From Planctomycetota bacterium (GTDB taxonomy: Bacteria; Planctomycetota; UBA1135; UBA2386), in assembly GCA_020638735.1 (NCBI GenBank), contig JACKHZ010000011.1, positions 496,001 to 560,000 on the forward strand: 64,000 nt of DNA, written 5' to 3'. Position numbers and translations under genes: made by a program. A model generated the notes under the pieces. That model did no database searches and was not told where the DNA came from. It saw nothing but the letters and a program-made list of their open reading frames with translations. Below, piece by piece: positions 25,024 to 35,912 of this stretch. The first letter of the stretch is position 1. Each line of letters opens with the position of its first letter.

Positions 25024-26973
25024 ATGCTCCAGCAGCTGATGCGCCGGTTGGCCTGGCTGCTGTTCGCCGGCACCACCGTCTGGCTGTGCTCGATGCAGCT
25101 GCGGCAGCAGGTCGATCCGGGCAACCGCGCGCTGAAGGTCCCGGGGAGCCCCGAGGCCCACGACCTGCGCGAACTCGCGGAGGTCGTGCCCGACGACCCC
25201 GTGGTGCTGGTCGCCTGCCTGACCAGGGGCACCCTGGAACTGCAGCCGAGCGAGCTGGAGCAGCTGGCGGAGCTGCGCGCGCGCCTGCTCGAGCTGCCGG
25301 GCGTGCGCAGCTGCGAGGCGGCGCCGATCGACGACCCGGGCCTCTGGTTGCTGCCGGTCGGCGTGCAGGCCGAGCGACGCTTCGAGGTCGGCGCGCGCGT
25401 CGTCGAGACCGCGCGCCGCCTCGTGCCGCCGACGCTGCGGGTGCTGGCGACCGGGCTGCCGCTGATCGAGGGCACGATCGCCGACCTCGTCGCAGGGGAA
25501 CGACAGACGATCGTGCCGGCGCTGCTCGGCGTGCTGTTCGCCGCCGCGTGGGCGTTCTATCGCCGCCTGCGGCTGGCGATCGCGGTCCTGCTGCCGGCGC
25601 TCGTCGCCATCGCCTGGACCGGCGGCACCGTCGCCTGGCTGGGCCATCGCCTCGACCCGGTCGCCGCGCTGCTCGACCCGGTGCTGCTGACGATCGGCGT
25701 CGCCGCCAGCGTGCACTTCGTCGAGGCCTTCCGCCGCGCGCGCCTCGCCGGTCACAGCGCGGCCGTCGCCGCCCGGCACGCGCGACTGCGCCTGCGTCGA
25801 CCGGCCTGTTGGGCGACCGTGACCACGCTGCTCGGGCTGTGGTCGCTGACGAGCAACGACACGCCGGCCGTCATCGACTTCGGCCTGCGCGCGGCGCTGG
25901 GCGTTGCCCTCGCGCACCTGTTCACCTTCGTGTTGCTGCCGCCCTGGCTCGGGGCGACGACGCCGCCGGCGCGCACCGCGGCGGCGCCGGAGCACGGCGC
26001 GTGGTGGCTGCGCACGCTGCTGCGACACCGCGCGGCGGTGCTGTCGCTCACGGCGACGGCGATCGCGCTCGCCGCGACCGGCGTCCTGCGCCTCGAGATG
26101 GACAACGACCCGCTGCGCATGTTGCCCGAGAGCAACCCGGTGCGCGCCGACTACGAAGCGCTCGCCGCCCGCCTCGGCGCGGTCGAGCTGTGCCACGTGC
26201 TGGTGCCGGCCGGCTCGGCCGGCGCCGACCCGGGGCGCCTGCTGCCGTTCGCCGCGGCGCTGCGCGAGCTGCCCGGGGTGGCCGGCTTCGGCGGCGCCGT
26301 GCAGCGGGGCGGGGACGGGCGGTTGGCGCTACCGCTGCTGCTGCGGCCGGGAGGCAGCCGCGACCGCGAACGCCTGTTCGCCGACATCGATCGAGCCGGA
26401 CTGGTGCTGGGCCTCGATGGCGCGCGCGTCGTCGGCGAGCCGGTGCAGATCGCGCGCGACTCGGCCCGGCTGATGCGAGGTCTGGTGCGCAGCCTCGGCC
26501 TGTCGCTGCTGCTGCTGACCGCGGCGATGGCGATCGGCCTGCGCTCTTTGCGGCTCGCGCTGTGCGCCCTGTTGCCCAACCTGTTGCCGTCGCTGTGGCT
26601 CTACGGCGCGCTCGGTCTGGCGGGCCGCCCCGTCTCCGTGGCGACGGCGATGATCGGCTGTACGATGCTCGGCCTGATCGTGGACAACACGCTGCACCTG
26701 CTGCACCACTACCGCGACGGTCGCCGCCATCTGCACCGCGGCGACGCGCTGCGCCGCGCCCTCGACCGCTGCGGCCGGGCGATGTCGTTGTCGAGCGCGG
26801 TGCTGCTGCTGGGCTTCGCCACGGCCGGGCTCAGCCAGCTCTCCACGACGGTCGAGTTCGCCATGCTCGCCTGCGCGACGATCGTGCTCGCGTGGTTCGC
26901 CACCGCGGTGTTGCTGCCGACGGTGCTGGCCTCGCTGCCGCAGCGGCGCGAGGCCGCCGGGAGTACTCCATGA
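25024..26973 (+). CDS. MMPL/RND-family lipid exporter
   Basis: 649 residues, compact for the family. The MMPL arrangement is seen twice: a membrane helix, a periplasmic domain (about 30-160 and 375-490), then a cluster of helices (first cluster IVPALLGVLFAAAWAFY onward; second cluster SLGLSLLLLTAAMAIGL onward, with GCTMLGLIVDNTLHLLHHYR). RND/MMPL proteins use the proton gradient to move lipids and hydrophobic molecules across the inner membrane. As first gene of the plus-strand arm of the PKS locus it is the likely exporter of the product (inference). The stop overlaps the next start (ATGA). Confidence 0.9.
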   Translation: MLQQLMRRLAWLLFAGTTVWLCSMQLRQQVDPGNRALKVPGSPEAHDLRELAEVVPDDPVVLVACLTRGTLELQPSELEQLAELRARLLELPGVRSCEAAPIDDPGLWLLPVGVQAERRFEVGARVVETARRLVPPTLRVLATGLPLIEGTIADLVAGERQTIVPALLGVLFAAAWAFYRRLRLAIAVLLPALVAIAWTGGTVAWLGHRLDPVAALLDPVLLTIGVAASVHFVEAFRRARLAGHSAAVAARHARLRLRRPACWATVTTLLGLWSLTSNDTPAVIDFGLRAALGVALAHLFTFVLLPPWLGATTPPARTAAAPEHGAWWLRTLLRHRAAVLSLTATAIALAATGVLRLEMDNDPLRMLPESNPVRADYEALAARLGAVELCHVLVPAGSAGADPGRLLPFAAALRELPGVAGFGGAVQRGGDGRLALPLLLRPGGSRDRERLFADIDRAGLVLGLDGARVVGEPVQIARDSARLMRGLVRSLGLSLLLLTAAMAIGLRSLRLALCALLPNLLPSLWLYGALGLAGRPVSVATAMIGCTMLGLIVDNTLHLLHHYRDGRRHLHRGDALRRALDRCGRAMSLSSAVLLLGFATAGLSQLSTTVEFAMLACATIVLAWFATAVLLPTVLASLPQRREAAGSTP

Positions 26974-28184
26974 AGTGCGATGTGCTGATCGTCGGCGCCG
27001 GCCCCGCCGGCAGCGCGCTGGCCCGCCAGCTGGCGCTCGCCGGGCTCGACGTCGTGCTGGCCGACAAGAAGGCCTTCCCGCGCTTCAAGCCGTGCGGCGA
27101 GTTCCTGAGCCCGCAGTGCCAGCCGCTGCTCGAACGGCTCGGCCTCGGCGAGCTGTTGTCCGACCTCGGGGCGCACCGGGTGCGCGGCATGCGCCTGCAC
27201 GCCGGCGCGGCCGCCGCCGACGGCGCGTTCCGCGCGCTGGTCGGCAGACCGGCCCCGGACCACGGCTTCGGCGTGCGACGCGAGCAGTTCGACCACGCGC
27301 TGGTACGCGCCGCGCAGGCGGCAGGCGCGCGCTTCCTGCCGCAGCACGCCTTCGCCGAGCTGCTGCGCGACGAGTCGGGCCGCGTCGATGGCGTGCGCTT
27401 CGACCTGCCGGACGGCGACGCTGTGACCTGGCACGCCCGCTACACGATCGGCGCCGACGGCGTGCACTCGCGGGTCGCCCACGCGCTCGGCGTGCAGCAG
27501 CCGATCCGTTGGCTGCAACAGGTCGCGCTGGTCGCCCACTTCCGCGGCGTGCCGCGGCGCGAGGCCGCCGAGGTCCACCTGCTGCACAGCGGCTTCTTCG
27601 CTGCGACCACCGTCGATGACGACCTGTTCGGCGTCAACCTGCTGCTTCCGCGGGCCGAGTTGACCGCCCGCACCACGCCAGACTGGGACAGCTTCGTCGC
27701 CGAGCGGCTGGCAGCGGCGCCCCGGCTGGCCGACCGGCTGCGCGGCGCCGAGCGCGTCGCGCGGTGGCGCGGCATCGGCCCGCTGGCCTTCACGACCTCG
27801 GCCCAGACCGTGCCCGGCGGGGCATTGGTCGGCGACGCCGCCGGCTACGTCGATCCGCTGACCGGCGAGGGCATCTACTTCGCGTTGTTCGGCGCGCGCG
27901 CGCTCGGCGACGCGCTCGAACGGGTCTTCGCCGGCGCCGACGAACGACCGTCCCTGGAGACCTACCAGCGACAGCGGCGCGCCGAGGTGGGCCCGCGCCT
28001 GTGCGCCGCGAAGCTGCTGCAGCGCGGGTTGCGGTCTCCCACCGTCGTCCGCCGCTTCCTCGGCGCCGTGCAGCGCTGGCCGGCCTTCGCCGATCTGGTG
28101 GTGACGTTCAGCGGCGACACCGTGCACCCGCGCGAGTTGTGGCGTCCTGCGTTCTGGCGCGCGTTTCGCGAGGCGCGCGCGTGA
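26970..28184 (+). CDS. FAD-dependent oxidoreductase, geranylgeranyl reductase-like
   Basis: 404 residues. The N-terminal Rossmann motif VGAGPAGSALARQL, the PCGEFLSPQC segment, and the second FAD motif GDAAGYVDPLTGEGIYFALFG are those of the FixC/geranylgeranyl-reductase branch of the PHBH-fold flavoproteins. Members reduce isoprenoid double bonds or oxidise aromatic rings. Next to a type III PKS it may hydroxylate/oxidise the ring or saturate a chain; the sequence does not decide. ATG 26970 overlaps the MMPL stop and its stop overlaps the next GTG. Confidence 0.92.
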   Translation: MKCDVLIVGAGPAGSALARQLALAGLDVVLADKKAFPRFKPCGEFLSPQCQPLLERLGLGELLSDLGAHRVRGMRLHAGAAAADGAFRALVGRPAPDHGFGVRREQFDHALVRAAQAAGARFLPQHAFAELLRDESGRVDGVRFDLPDGDAVTWHARYTIGADGVHSRVAHALGVQQPIRWLQQVALVAHFRGVPRREAAEVHLLHSGFFAATTVDDDLFGVNLLLPRAELTARTTPDWDSFVAERLAAAPRLADRLRGAERVARWRGIGPLAFTTSAQTVPGGALVGDAAGYVDPLTGEGIYFALFGARALGDALERVFAGADERPSLETYQRQRRAEVGPRLCAAKLLQRGLRSPTVVRRFLGAVQRWPAFADLVVTFSGDTVHPRELWRPAFWRAFREARA

Positions 28185-28844
28185 CCCGCCCGCTCGCCGA
28201 TCCCCGCGTCGTGCTGCCCGCGCTGGTCGCCGCGGTCTGCTTCGGGTTCCGCGCCGTGCCGCAGCGATCGCCTGACGAACCGGTCGCCGCGCACTCCGTC
28301 GCGCTGCCGCCGCTGCGCGGCCTGACGCCGCGGGGGCAGGTCGACTACGACCTCGATCCCGAACGCTCGAGCGTGCGCTTCCTGGTCCGCGGCGGCGCCG
28401 GCCAGCTGCTCGCCGACTGCGCGCGCGTGGAAGGTGCGCTGTCGCTCGGTCCCGAGCCGGTCGACGGCGCATTGACGCTGCGGCTCGACCTCGCCTCGCT
28501 GCGCCTGCGCGACACGCCGCCGCCGACCGTCGACGTGCACCATGTGCTCGGCGTGCTCGGTGATCTGCAGCTGGAGTTCCGCGGCGCGCTGCAGGCGGCC
28601 GCGATGGTCGACGTGCCCGGCCTCTCGCGTGACTCCTGGATCGGCACCGTGCACTTCGGGCCGCGGGTGCAACGCCAGCCGATCGTGCTGTGGCGCACCC
28701 TGTTGCCAGGGCGCCCGCTGCGCACGCAGGGGCACGGCACCGTGGCAGGGGCGTCGTTCGGCCTGCCGGACCGCACGTGGTTCGGCCTGTTCGCCGACGA
28801 CTTCCAGGTGACCGTCGGCCTCGACCTGGCATGGAGACGTCGCC

Positions 28845-28855
<11 letters not shown>
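28181..28855 (+). CDS. YceI-like secreted protein
   Basis: 224 residues with an N-terminal hydrophobic signal or anchor (VVLPALVAAVCFGF). The mature part follows the YceI pattern weakly: VDYDLDPERSSVRFLVRGG, EGALSLGPEPVDGALTLRLDLASL, LQLEFRGAL and a C-terminal FADDFQVTVGLDLAWR. It is more divergent than the protein at 23713 and lacks that protein's coiled coil. The likely role is binding a lipid-like intermediate or product outside the inner membrane (inference). GTG 28181 overlaps the upstream stop; its end overlaps the kinase gene by 11 nt. Confidence 0.78.
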
Positions 28856-30344
<1,489 letters not shown>

Positions 30345-30365
30345 TCGCGCGGCGGCCAGCCCGGG

Positions 30366-31637
30366 TCAATCGCCGAGCACGGCCGAGACGCGATTGCTCA
30401 GCGTGATGCCCAGCGCGTTCGACAGGTCGAGCACCGCCACCTGGCTCTCGAGCTGCCCGCCCAACAGGCTGGTGTTGTCCGGGATCGTCAGCCACCACAC
30501 CGCCTGCCCGCCGCCGTCGGCGAGTTGGAACACGATGTCGGCGTACAGCACCTCCAGCGTGCAGCCGGGCGCGCCGAACGCGGTCAGGTCGAGCGACGTC
30601 GCGGCGAAGCCGATCGCGTGGAAGGAGTAGCCGAAGCTGCCGAGGTTGCTCCCGCGCAGCGACCACGTCGAACCGGTCGCAGGCCGTTCGAGCCGCAGCG
30701 GCGCGCCCGGACCCGAGGCCGTGGCGCCGACGTCGAGCGTGCGGCCGCCGCAGCCGCCGGGATGCGTCGTCACGCGCGCGGCGGGCGTCGCGCTCAGGTC
30801 GAGCCGATACGCGCCGGCGGCGCTGCCGTCGACGCCGCGCACGGCCACGCGATAGGTCCCGGCGGCGACGCGCGCCGCCATCACCTGGTCGTGGGCGGCG
30901 GGATCGCTGGCGAGCACCGGCCCGAGCAGCAGGCCGGGCGGCGTCTGCCCGTCGAACAGGTATAGCGCCAGATCGTCGGCGGCACCGCTGGGGATCGCGG
31001 CGGTGGCGTCGACCCGGGCGCGCAGCACGCTGTCGGCGAACAGCACCACCTGAAAGAAGTCCCAGTCGCCGAGCTGGCCGCTCTGCGACAACGCGCCGTA
31101 GCAGCGCGCCGGCAGCGCGGCGAACGTCGGCACGCCGCCGCTGCGCGGGTCGTTGTTCTCGGCTCCCTCGATCACCGGCGGCGGCGACCCGGCGGCCACG
31201 ATCGCGCGGCAGCGCACGTCGAGCACGTAGCTGCCGTTCAGCGCGCCGGCGGCGCCGCGTGCGACCTGCAGGTAGTAGGTCCCGGCCGGCAGCGACGGCA
31301 CGAACAGCACGGCGTGGTCACCGCTCGCGACCCCGGACTCGGCCGCGCGCAGCGGGCCGCCGGTGCCGTCGAGCAGCGTCAACACCGTGTCGCCGATCTC
31401 CGGCGCCGGCCCGGGCCCGGTGCTCGCCCACAACTCGGTCGCCGCTGCCAGCACCACGCGGTAGCAGTCGACGTCGGCGAAGGAAGACAGCACGCCTTCG
31501 GCCTCGGCGCCGCACGGCAGCGCCGTCGCCTGCGCCGGCGCGTCGTTCGGCTCGGGCGCCTCCGCGACGCGCTGCGCCTGGCACAGCGGCGGCAACACGG
31601 CGGCGAACGTCAGGGCGGCGAGCAGGCGGCACGACAT
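30366..31637 (-). CDS. Secreted protein with prepeptidase C-terminal-like domains and a shared C-terminal module
   Basis: 423 residues. Signal peptide MSCRLLAALTFAAVLPPLCQA. Two domains of the bacterial prepeptidase C-terminal type (beta-sandwich) follow: one around EPNDAPAQATALPCG to LPAGTYYLQVARG, another around ENNDPRSGGVPTF to VAAGTYRVAVRGVDGSAAGAYRL. The last 135 residues (from GGCGGRTLDVGA to SNRVSAVLGD) form a separate module that recurs in the proteins at 57611 and 60103. There is no catalytic motif, so it is probably structural or ligand-binding. It converges with the NtrB-like kinase gene. Confidence 0.85.
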   Translation of the reverse strand: MSCRLLAALTFAAVLPPLCQAQRVAEAPEPNDAPAQATALPCGAEAEGVLSSFADVDCYRVVLAAATELWASTGPGPAPEIGDTVLTLLDGTGGPLRAAESGVASGDHAVLFVPSLPAGTYYLQVARGAAGALNGSYVLDVRCRAIVAAGSPPPVIEGAENNDPRSGGVPTFAALPARCYGALSQSGQLGDWDFFQVVLFADSVLRARVDATAAIPSGAADDLALYLFDGQTPPGLLLGPVLASDPAAHDQVMAARVAAGTYRVAVRGVDGSAAGAYRLDLSATPAARVTTHPGGCGGRTLDVGATASGPGAPLRLERPATGSTWSLRGSNLGSFGYSFHAIGFAATSLDLTAFGAPGCTLEVLYADIVFQLADGGGQAVWWLTIPDNTSLLGGQLESQVAVLDLSNALGITLSNRVSAVLGD

Positions 31638-31672
31638 CGGCGGTGAGCGTAGCGACACCGCGCCGGAAGGCA

Positions 31673-33328
31673 CTACTCGGTCTTCTGCAGCATCAGGATG
31701 CGCTGCTGCGGATCGATGACGTACGGCTTCTCACCCACCTCCAGCTGGCCGCGGCCTCCGGCCATCGGCACCACCACCACGACGCCGTCGAGCTGCACCG
31801 GAACCGCCAGCGCGAACGGCAGGTCGTCCGGCGTCTCCCAGCGCAGCGTGAGCACCCCGTCCTGCACCGCGGACCGCAGCCGCGGCAGCCCGGCCCTGCG
31901 CACGTAGACCTCGAAGAACCAGGCGAGCTCCTCGCCGGCGATCTCGCTGCACAGCGCCACGAACTCGTCGGTGGTGGCGAAGCGGACCTGCGAGCCGTCG
32001 GTCGCCCCGGTCGCGGCCTCGCTCGGATAGGCGAAGCGGCGCAGCGCCGCGAAGAACTTCTCGTCGCCCATCTGCCAGCGCAGCGTGTGCAGCACCAGGC
32101 TGCCCTTGTAGTAGATGTCGTTGCCGCCGCCGCCGAAGTAGATCTGCTTGGAGTCCATGACCTCGCGCGGCGCGATCGCGCGGCGGTTCATCAGCCGGTG
32201 CGAGTGGATCTCCTTGTCGTACGCCTCGCGGCCGAAGCGCAGCTCGCGATACAGCGGCTGCATGTAGGTGCCGAAGCCCTCGTGCAGCCACATGTCCTCC
32301 CAGCTCGGACACGTGACCAGGTTGCCCCACCATTCGTGCGACAGCTCGTGGTTGTGCAGCCAGTCGTACTGCTCGTCGCGGAAGCCGTTGCCGTAGGCGA
32401 TGATCGTCTGGTGCTCCATGCCGAGGTGCGGCGTCTCGGCGATGCCGTATTTCTCGGCGCGGAACGGGTAGGGACCGAGCAGTTGCTCGAAGACGCGGAT
32501 GTGGTCGAGGAACTGCGGCAGGCAGCGCTTCGCCCGCTCGACGCTCTCCGGCAGGACGAAGAACTGGATCGGCATCTCGGTGCCGTCGATGCAGGTGAAG
32601 GTGTCGCGCAGCTCGACGTACGGCGCGATGTTGAGCGCGACGTTGTAGTTGGCGATGGGCTCGGCGCTGCGCCAGTGGAAGGTCCGCCAACCGGTCTGCT
32701 CCACCGGGTCGCCCTGCAGCGTGCCGTTGCTCGCGACAACCAGGCCGTCGGGCACCTTGCAGTAGAGGTCGAACGTGTCGGGCTTGTCGCTCGGGTGATC
32801 CTTGCACGGCCACCAGAGGTCGCCGCCCTCGCCCTGGCAGGTGGTCGCGATCCACGGCTTGCCATCCGGCGTCTGCTTCCAGGTGAAGCCGCCGTCCCAG
32901 GGCGGGTTCAACGCCTCGCGCGGCACGCCGCCGTAGACCACGCGCACCTCGAGCGGGCTGCCGACGGCGAGCGGTGCGTCGGTGCCGAGCAGGATGCGAC
33001 CACCTTCGTGCCGGAACGGCACGTCGGCGCCCTGCAGCTGCACCGCGTGGACCGTCAGCGCCTGGTCGAGATCGAGCGACAGCTCCTTCGTCGCCGCGGT
33101 GACGTCGGCGCGCATGGTCAGGTCGCCGCTGATCGCCTTCTTCGCCGGGTCGACGGTGATGCGCAGCGTGTAGCCGCGCACGTCGTAGCAGGCCTCGTCG
33201 GGGCGCAGCGGACCGCCCGACACGTTCTGCGGCCGCTGCGCTGCGGCCGGCGGCGAGAGCGCCACAGCCGACGCCAGCAGGAGAAGCCAGGGGCCCGGGT
33301 TCGCGAGGAGACGGCGGCACATTCTCAT
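31673..33328 (-). CDS. Secreted M1-family zinc aminopeptidase
   Basis: 551 residues with a signal peptide (WLLLLASAVALSPPAAA). An N-terminal beta-domain (about 45-255) and a catalytic domain: exopeptidase motif GMEHQ (303-307, equivalent of GAMEN), zinc site HELSHEWWG with His327, Glu328 and His331, and third ligand Glu350 in WLHEGFGTY. It removes N-terminal residues from peptides outside the cytoplasm. It lacks the long C-terminal helical domain of PepN (normal for the short bacterial subgroup) and ends in a small beta-domain. Confidence 0.94.
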   Translation of the reverse strand: MRMCRRLLANPGPWLLLLASAVALSPPAAAQRPQNVSGGPLRPDEACYDVRGYTLRITVDPAKKAISGDLTMRADVTAATKELSLDLDQALTVHAVQLQGADVPFRHEGGRILLGTDAPLAVGSPLEVRVVYGGVPREALNPPWDGGFTWKQTPDGKPWIATTCQGEGGDLWWPCKDHPSDKPDTFDLYCKVPDGLVVASNGTLQGDPVEQTGWRTFHWRSAEPIANYNVALNIAPYVELRDTFTCIDGTEMPIQFFVLPESVERAKRCLPQFLDHIRVFEQLLGPYPFRAEKYGIAETPHLGMEHQTIIAYGNGFRDEQYDWLHNHELSHEWWGNLVTCPSWEDMWLHEGFGTYMQPLYRELRFGREAYDKEIHSHRLMNRRAIAPREVMDSKQIYFGGGGNDIYYKGSLVLHTLRWQMGDEKFFAALRRFAYPSEAATGATDGSQVRFATTDEFVALCSEIAGEELAWFFEVYVRRAGLPRLRSAVQDGVLTLRWETPDDLPFALAVPVQLDGVVVVVPMAGGRGQLEVGEKPYVIDPQQRILMLQKTE

Positions 33329-33371
33329 GCCGGCACTCTACGCGCTCGGGGCGGGCGCGGAGAGCGTCGGG

Positions 33372-34358
33372 TCAGGCCTCGGCGAGCAGCGCGCGCAGCA
33401 TCTCGTAGGGCAGGTTGCCGCCGCAGACGACGATCGCCGCCCGCCGGCCGCGCAGCGCGGCGTCCGCCCGGCAGCCGGCGATCGCCACGCCGGCCGCGCC
33501 TTCGACGAGTTGGTGCTGGCAGCGCAGCGCGTCGCGCATCGCCGCGGCGATCGCCGCCTCGTCGACGTCGACGAACCGCGCGACGAGGTCGCGGCACAGC
33601 TCGAACGTGATGGCCCCCGCCTCGACGCCGCCGGCGGTGCTGTCGGACCAGGTCGGCCCGCACGGCACGTCGAAGATCGCGCCGCGGCGCACGCACTCGG
33701 CCATGGCCGCCGAAGCCTGCGGCGAGCAGCCGACGAACTCGACGCCCGGCGCCGCGGCGCGCCCGTAGGCGGCCATGCCGCCGATCAATCCGCCGCCGCC
33801 GAGCGCGACGTAGACGACCTCGACCTCAGGCCACTGCTGCAGCAACTCGACCGCGACCGTGCCTTGGCCGGCGATCACGTCGGGGTCGTTGTAGGGCGAC
33901 ACGTAGCGCCGGCCGCTGGCCTCGGCCAACGCGCGGGCGTGCGCCTCGGTCTCGACGCAGTCGTCGCCGAACACCTCGACCTCCGCGCCCGATGCGGTGA
34001 TCGCCGCGCGCTTCTGCGGCGGTGTCGTCGTCGGCACACACACCAGCACCGGCACGCCGAGCGGCTGAGCGGCCGCGGCGAGCCCGAGCCCGTGGTTGCC
34101 GGACGATGCGCACACCACACCTCGGCGCCGCGTCGCGAGGTCGAGCTGCAGCAGCGCATTGCTGGCACCGCGCAGCTTGAACGAGCCGGTGTGCTGCACG
34201 TTCTCGAGCTTCCAGCGCACCTCGGCGCCGAGCTCGGCCGACAGCCAGGGGCACGCCACCAGCGGGGTCGCGACGACGCGACCTGCGAGGCGGGCGGCGG
34301 CCCGTGCGACCGCCGCGTGCAGGCCGGCGGCGAGGGGCGTCGCGACGGGGTCAACCAC
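33372..34358 (-). CDS. PLP-dependent threonine/serine dehydratase-like enzyme
   Basis: 328 residues, fold type II. Schiff-base Lys61 lies in HTGSFKLRGA; the phosphate-binding glycine loop is ALGGGGLIGG; SSGNHG is the substrate loop. The lack of a C-terminal ACT regulatory domain points to a catabolic threonine/serine dehydratase or a serine racemase-like enzyme rather than biosynthetic IlvA. GTG 34358 overlaps the upstream hypothetical gene by 8 nt. Confidence 0.9.
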   Translation of the reverse strand: MVDPVATPLAAGLHAAVARAAARLAGRVVATPLVACPWLSAELGAEVRWKLENVQHTGSFKLRGASNALLQLDLATRRRGVVCASSGNHGLGLAAAAQPLGVPVLVCVPTTTPPQKRAAITASGAEVEVFGDDCVETEAHARALAEASGRRYVSPYNDPDVIAGQGTVAVELLQQWPEVEVVYVALGGGGLIGGMAAYGRAAAPGVEFVGCSPQASAAMAECVRRGAIFDVPCGPTWSDSTAGGVEAGAITFELCRDLVARFVDVDEAAIAAAMRDALRCQHQLVEGAAGVAIAGCRADAALRGRRAAIVVCGGNLPYEMLRALLAEA

Positions 34359-35619
34359 CGCTGCGCACGGCAGCGGGGACCGCGCCCGGCGACCCGGGGC
34401 TCGGCGCCGCCGAATTCGGACGCACCACGAAGGCGTCGCCCTGCAGCGACTCGAAGCGAACGACGCCTCCGGCCGGCACCGCGACGCGCGCGCCGCTCCA
34501 GCCGACCTCGGCGGCGTCCTGGGCGCGGCAGGTGACGACGCCGGCTTCGTTCTGCCACTGGGTCGCGGCGGCGTCGAGGCCGTTGCCGATCGTCGTCGCT
34601 GGCGGTGTCAGCAGCAGGGTCACGCGTTCGCCGGGGTGCAGCACGACCTCGCCGAAGGCATGACGCCAGGTGACGTCGCGATCGCCGAGGTTGGTCATCG
34701 TCGCGCGCCCGTTGTAGGCCCCCGGCTCGTCGGCCCGCATCAGCTCGACCCACGCCGACCGCGCGACCGGGGCCGCGGCGGCCGCGGGAGCCGCGCCCTG
34801 CAGCAATCCCGCGAGCGGGTTCGCCGGCGCGCCGACCGCCTCCGGGGCGGGCTCGGAGATGTGCAGCGTGGACCCGTCGGGCAGGGTGATGGCGTGCTCC
34901 CGCGAGGTGACGTGCAGCCGGCACCAGGTCAACGACGGGATCGCCAGCTGGACCTGTCGGGCATCCAGCGAGACGACGCGCAACCGCGTCGGGCCGCGCG
35001 TCTCGATGCGCGTGCTCTCGTGCAGCAGCAGCTCGAAGCGCCCGACCTGTCGCACCTCGACCTCCCCGCCGGCGGTCAGCGTGGTGAACTTGTCGTGGAA
35101 GTAGAGCGGCACGAACGGCTCGTCGCCCGTCGCGCGCCACCAGACGCGGTCCGCCTGCCGCACCAGCAGCGCGAGCTCCGGCGCGAACGGCAGCGGCGCC
35201 TTGCTCTGCGCGTGCACCCAGTCGGGCCAGTCCGGCTTGCGCGGCTCCGCCGCGGCGCCAGCACCGAGCGGGAACGGGAACGGCACCATCGGCAGCGCGC
35301 CGCCGCCGGTCGGCGCGTCGCCGGTCGGGGCGGCGGCCGACGGATCCACCGGCAACGGGTAGTTGCCGTAGCCGCGGAGACGCGACGGGAAGGTCGGGAA
35401 GCCCTCGAACTGGCGCGGACCGGCCGTCTGCCAGATCTGGCCGAACTCGTCGTTCCGCGGATCCTGCTGCTGGGCGCCCTGGCCTTGCGATCCGTCCGGT
35501 CCCTGCTGGCCACCCTGCAGCAGCCCGGGACCACCGATGCCCGCCGGTTGCGGCTGCTGCTGTTGGGCCGACAGCGCGGCGCAAGCGAGCAACGCTGTGA
35601 ACAGCTTCACGGCTCCCAT
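34351..35619 (-). CDS. Secreted hypothetical protein with Gln/Pro-rich N-terminus
   Basis: About 422 residues. Signal peptide MGAVKLFTALLACAALSA, then a low-complexity Gln/Gly/Pro stretch. The body has a beta-rich segment (WWRATGDEPFVPLYFHDKFT, VRQVGRFELLLHESTRIETR) resembling a FecR/LysM-free barrel, and a second copy-like segment after an Ala/Pro linker (GAYNGRATMTNLGDRDVTWRH, FGEVVLHPGERVTLLL). I do not recognise a family. The start at 35619 is chosen for the signal peptide; 35700 would add 27 hydrophilic residues. It is coupled to the downstream dehydratase gene. Confidence 0.7.
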   Translation of the reverse strand: MGAVKLFTALLACAALSAQQQQPQPAGIGGPGLLQGGQQGPDGSQGQGAQQQDPRNDEFGQIWQTAGPRQFEGFPTFPSRLRGYGNYPLPVDPSAAAPTGDAPTGGGALPMVPFPFPLGAGAAAEPRKPDWPDWVHAQSKAPLPFAPELALLVRQADRVWWRATGDEPFVPLYFHDKFTTLTAGGEVEVRQVGRFELLLHESTRIETRGPTRLRVVSLDARQVQLAIPSLTWCRLHVTSREHAITLPDGSTLHISEPAPEAVGAPANPLAGLLQGAAPAAAAAPVARSAWVELMRADEPGAYNGRATMTNLGDRDVTWRHAFGEVVLHPGERVTLLLTPPATTIGNGLDAAATQWQNEAGVVTCRAQDAAEVGWSGARVAVPAGGVVRFESLQGDAFVVRPNSAAPSPGSPGAVPAAVRSGG

Positions 35620-35912
35620 GCGGGCGCCATCGGCTGCGGCCCGGGGGCTGCTGATGCCTGACGCGCCACGGGAGCGCGGCGCCGGACTGCGCGACGTCAT
35701 GCCGAAAGGCTAGCGCGCCTCCGGGATCGCAGCCACTGTCGCCGGACGGGGCAATGCGACGGCGAGCTTCCCTTCGCCGGCCAAGTGTGTCAGGGTAGGT
35801 CCCGTGACCGGGGCCCTCGCCGTGGTCACCGGCGCCAAGCGCCGCCGCCGCTTCCCCCGGCGCCGCCACCCTTCTCCATCGTGACCCGCGGCTGCGCCAC
35901 CCCCGAGACTCG

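Noticed and set aside
35804..35829. Operator-like dyad GTGACC/GGTCAC upstream of the methyltransferase
   Set aside because: The arms are only 6 bp with a 14-bp gap, which is expected by chance often enough in this composition; no second copy was seen.
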